Shown here piece by piece: positions 5,144 to 6,271 of a DNA stretch of 6,271 nt. The notes below the pieces were generated by a model that saw only the letters and a list, made by a program, of their open reading frames with translations, was not told the origin of the DNA and did no database searches. The position numbers and the translations under genes were made by a program. Source of the stretch: Kocuria sp. (GTDB lineage: Bacteria > Actinomycetota > Actinomycetes > Actinomycetales > Micrococcaceae); assembly GCA_030453435.1 (NCBI GenBank), contig JAKDKI010000140.1, positions 1 through 6,271 of the forward strand, given 5' to 3'. Numbering within the stretch: position 1 is the first letter of the stretch; every line of letters begins with the position of its first letter.

Positions 5144-5165
5144 CCGACCATCATAGGGAGACACC

Positions 5166-6179
5166 GTGACCACCATGCTCGACACCCTCTGCGTCCCGCT
5201 CATCCAGGCTCCCATGGCGGGTGGGCCGTCCAACGCGGCGCTCGCGGTGGCGGTGTCTCAGGCCGGCGGGCTGGGCATGCTCGCCGCCGGTTACAAGACG
5301 GTCGAGGCGATGGCCGCCGAGATCGACGACGTCCGCGCTGGCACACTGAACTTTGGCGTGAACCTGTTCGTCCCCGAAGCGGACCCCTCCGATCCCGAGG
5401 CACTCGACGCGTACGCCACCGCGCTCGCCCCCATGGCCGCTGAGCTGGGCATCGAGGCGCCCGAGCCAGGCCCGTTCAACGATGATCAGTACCCCGCCAA
5501 GGTTGATTACCTCGTGGCCAACCCGGTCCCGCTCGTTTCGTTCACGTTCGGTCTGCCCACCGCCGACGACGTCGCTCGCTTGCGGTCCGTGGGCACCGAG
5601 ATAGTCCTCAACGCAACGGATCCTGAGGAGGTCAGCGCTGCCGATGCCCTGCATCCGGACGCGATCGTCGTTCAGGGAGCTGAGGCGGGCGGACACCGGG
5701 CCACTCATGGACAAGCCAAGGAACCGTCCGAAAGCAGTACCCACGAACTGGTGAGTCTGGCGCGTGAGTACACGGACAGGCACGTGATCGCGGCCGGGGG
5801 AGTGACCAGCCCGGAGATCGCGCAGAACCTTCTCGGAGCAGGCGCTTCCGCAGTTCAAGTGGGAACCCTGTTCCTCACCGCCGATGAAGCCGGCACCAAG
5901 GACGCGCACAAGGACGCGCTGGTCAACGGCCAGTACCGGGACACCGTGGTGACCCGGGCGTTCTCGGGTCGTGCGGCGCGAGCACTGAGCAACCGGTTCA
6001 CTGAACGCATGGCCGCGAATCAAGTGGTCGGGTACCCGCAAGTGCACTACATGACGGCACCGTTGCGAGCGGCGTCGGCGGATAATCCGGAAGGTTTGAA
6101 CCTGTGGGCGGGTTCGGGATTTGGGGCCTGTCAGGCACGGCCCGCGGCGGAGATCGTCGCGGAGTTCCGTAGCCTGTAG
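5166..6179 (+). CDS. Nitronate monooxygenase (2-nitropropane dioxygenase) family, FMN-dependent
   Basis: Members are FMN-binding TIM-barrel enzymes that oxidise alkyl nitronates such as propionate-3-nitronate; related proteins include enoyl-ACP reductase FabK. The 337-residue product opens with VPLIQAPMAGGPSNAALAVA (residues 10-29), followed by SQAGGLGMLAAGY. It carries the catalytic-histidine motif QGAEAGGHRATH (His177) and the FMN-phosphate segments AAGGV (209-213) and GAGASAVQVGTLFL (224-237). This fits the nitronate monooxygenase layout better than FabK. GTG 5166 is chosen because AGGGAG ends five bases upstream (5155-5160); ATG 5175 would be too far. The start lies 22 bp from the divergent Nudix start, so the promoter must be compact or overlap that gene. 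A strong terminator follows. Confidence 0.9.
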   Translation: MTTMLDTLCVPLIQAPMAGGPSNAALAVAVSQAGGLGMLAAGYKTVEAMAAEIDDVRAGTLNFGVNLFVPEADPSDPEALDAYATALAPMAAELGIEAPEPGPFNDDQYPAKVDYLVANPVPLVSFTFGLPTADDVARLRSVGTEIVLNATDPEEVSAADALHPDAIVVQGAEAGGHRATHGQAKEPSESSTHELVSLAREYTDRHVIAAGGVTSPEIAQNLLGAGASAVQVGTLFLTADEAGTKDAHKDALVNGQYRDTVVTRAFSGRAARALSNRFTERMAANQVVGYPQVHYMTAPLRAASADNPEGLNLWAGSGFGACQARPAAEIVAEFRSL

Positions 6180-6198
6180 CGGGAAATCTCTCCGTGAA

Positions 6199-6238
6199 AA
6201 AGCCCGCCGAGTCGTGTGCATACGACTCGGCGGGCTTT
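6199..6238. terminator. Strong, probably bidirectional intrinsic terminator
   Basis: AAAGCCCGCCGAGTCGT (6199-6215) pairs perfectly with ACGACTCGGCGGGCTTT (6222-6238) around a six-base loop, GTGCAT. The 17-pair stem has an A-run on the left (6197-6201) and a T-run on the right, so it could act on transcripts from either side. It begins 19 bases after the oxidoreductase stop codon. Confidence 0.92.
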
Positions 6239-6260
6239 CGTCATCCTGGGGCGAGGCGGG

Positions 6261-6271
6261 TTACTTCTTAG
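6261..6271 (-). CDS. Possible 3' end of a convergent gene
   Basis: On the minus strand the last 11 bases read AAG-AAG-TAA, that is Lys-Lys-stop, in a position where a convergent gene sharing the bidirectional terminator would end. Only two complete sense codons are visible, so this rests on context alone. Confidence 0.2.

Noticed and set aside
5151..6221. 356-codon minus-strand open frame opposite the nitronate monooxygenase gene
   Set aside because: Composition is typical of a shadow frame (Arg/Gly/His-rich, no fold signature), and it would run through the terminator and the opposite gene.

Overview
The sequence suggests a high-G+C actinobacterium, probably Micrococcales-like. Codons favour G/C at the third position, GTG starts are common, and gene content is actinobacterial. 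The genus cannot be fixed from sequence alone. Two conserved housekeeping blocks flank a short accessory block of lower G+C. A 60-base sample inside surE (1681-1740) is about 67% G+C, against 50% in the first accessory gene (2641-2700).

Left block (1-2380): a GNAT N-acetyltransferase on the minus strand, cut by the left edge, diverges from a pfkB-family sugar kinase. The kinase is followed in the same direction by surE, a 5'/3'-nucleotidase, with a GC-rich hairpin between them.

Middle block (2381-4654): four small membrane proteins of unrecognised function (named here A, C, D and E) and the remnant of a fifth (E'). All appear to be built from one two-helix module. Seven modules across the four intact genes align without gaps from a usually basic residue before the first helix to a glycine exactly 14 residues later. 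A and C each follow their own copy of a 71-bp leader (69/71 identical, 748 bp apart), and each leader is preceded by a TGGCCA-type palindrome. C, D and E overlap at start and stop codons and look like one translationally coupled operon. Gene A overlaps the start of E', which keeps the first codons and the last helix of an E-like gene but has lost the middle and changed frame. The layout suggests a duplicated module in which one copy decayed. This is the part of the window most likely to be an undescribed system; its function is unknown.

Right block (4655-6271): a Nudix hydrolase on the minus strand, with a complete Nudix box, diverges across a 22-bp gap from a nitronate monooxygenase (2-nitropropane dioxygenase) family gene. 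That gene ends in a strong, near-symmetric intrinsic terminator. The last bases may be the 3' end of a convergent gene.
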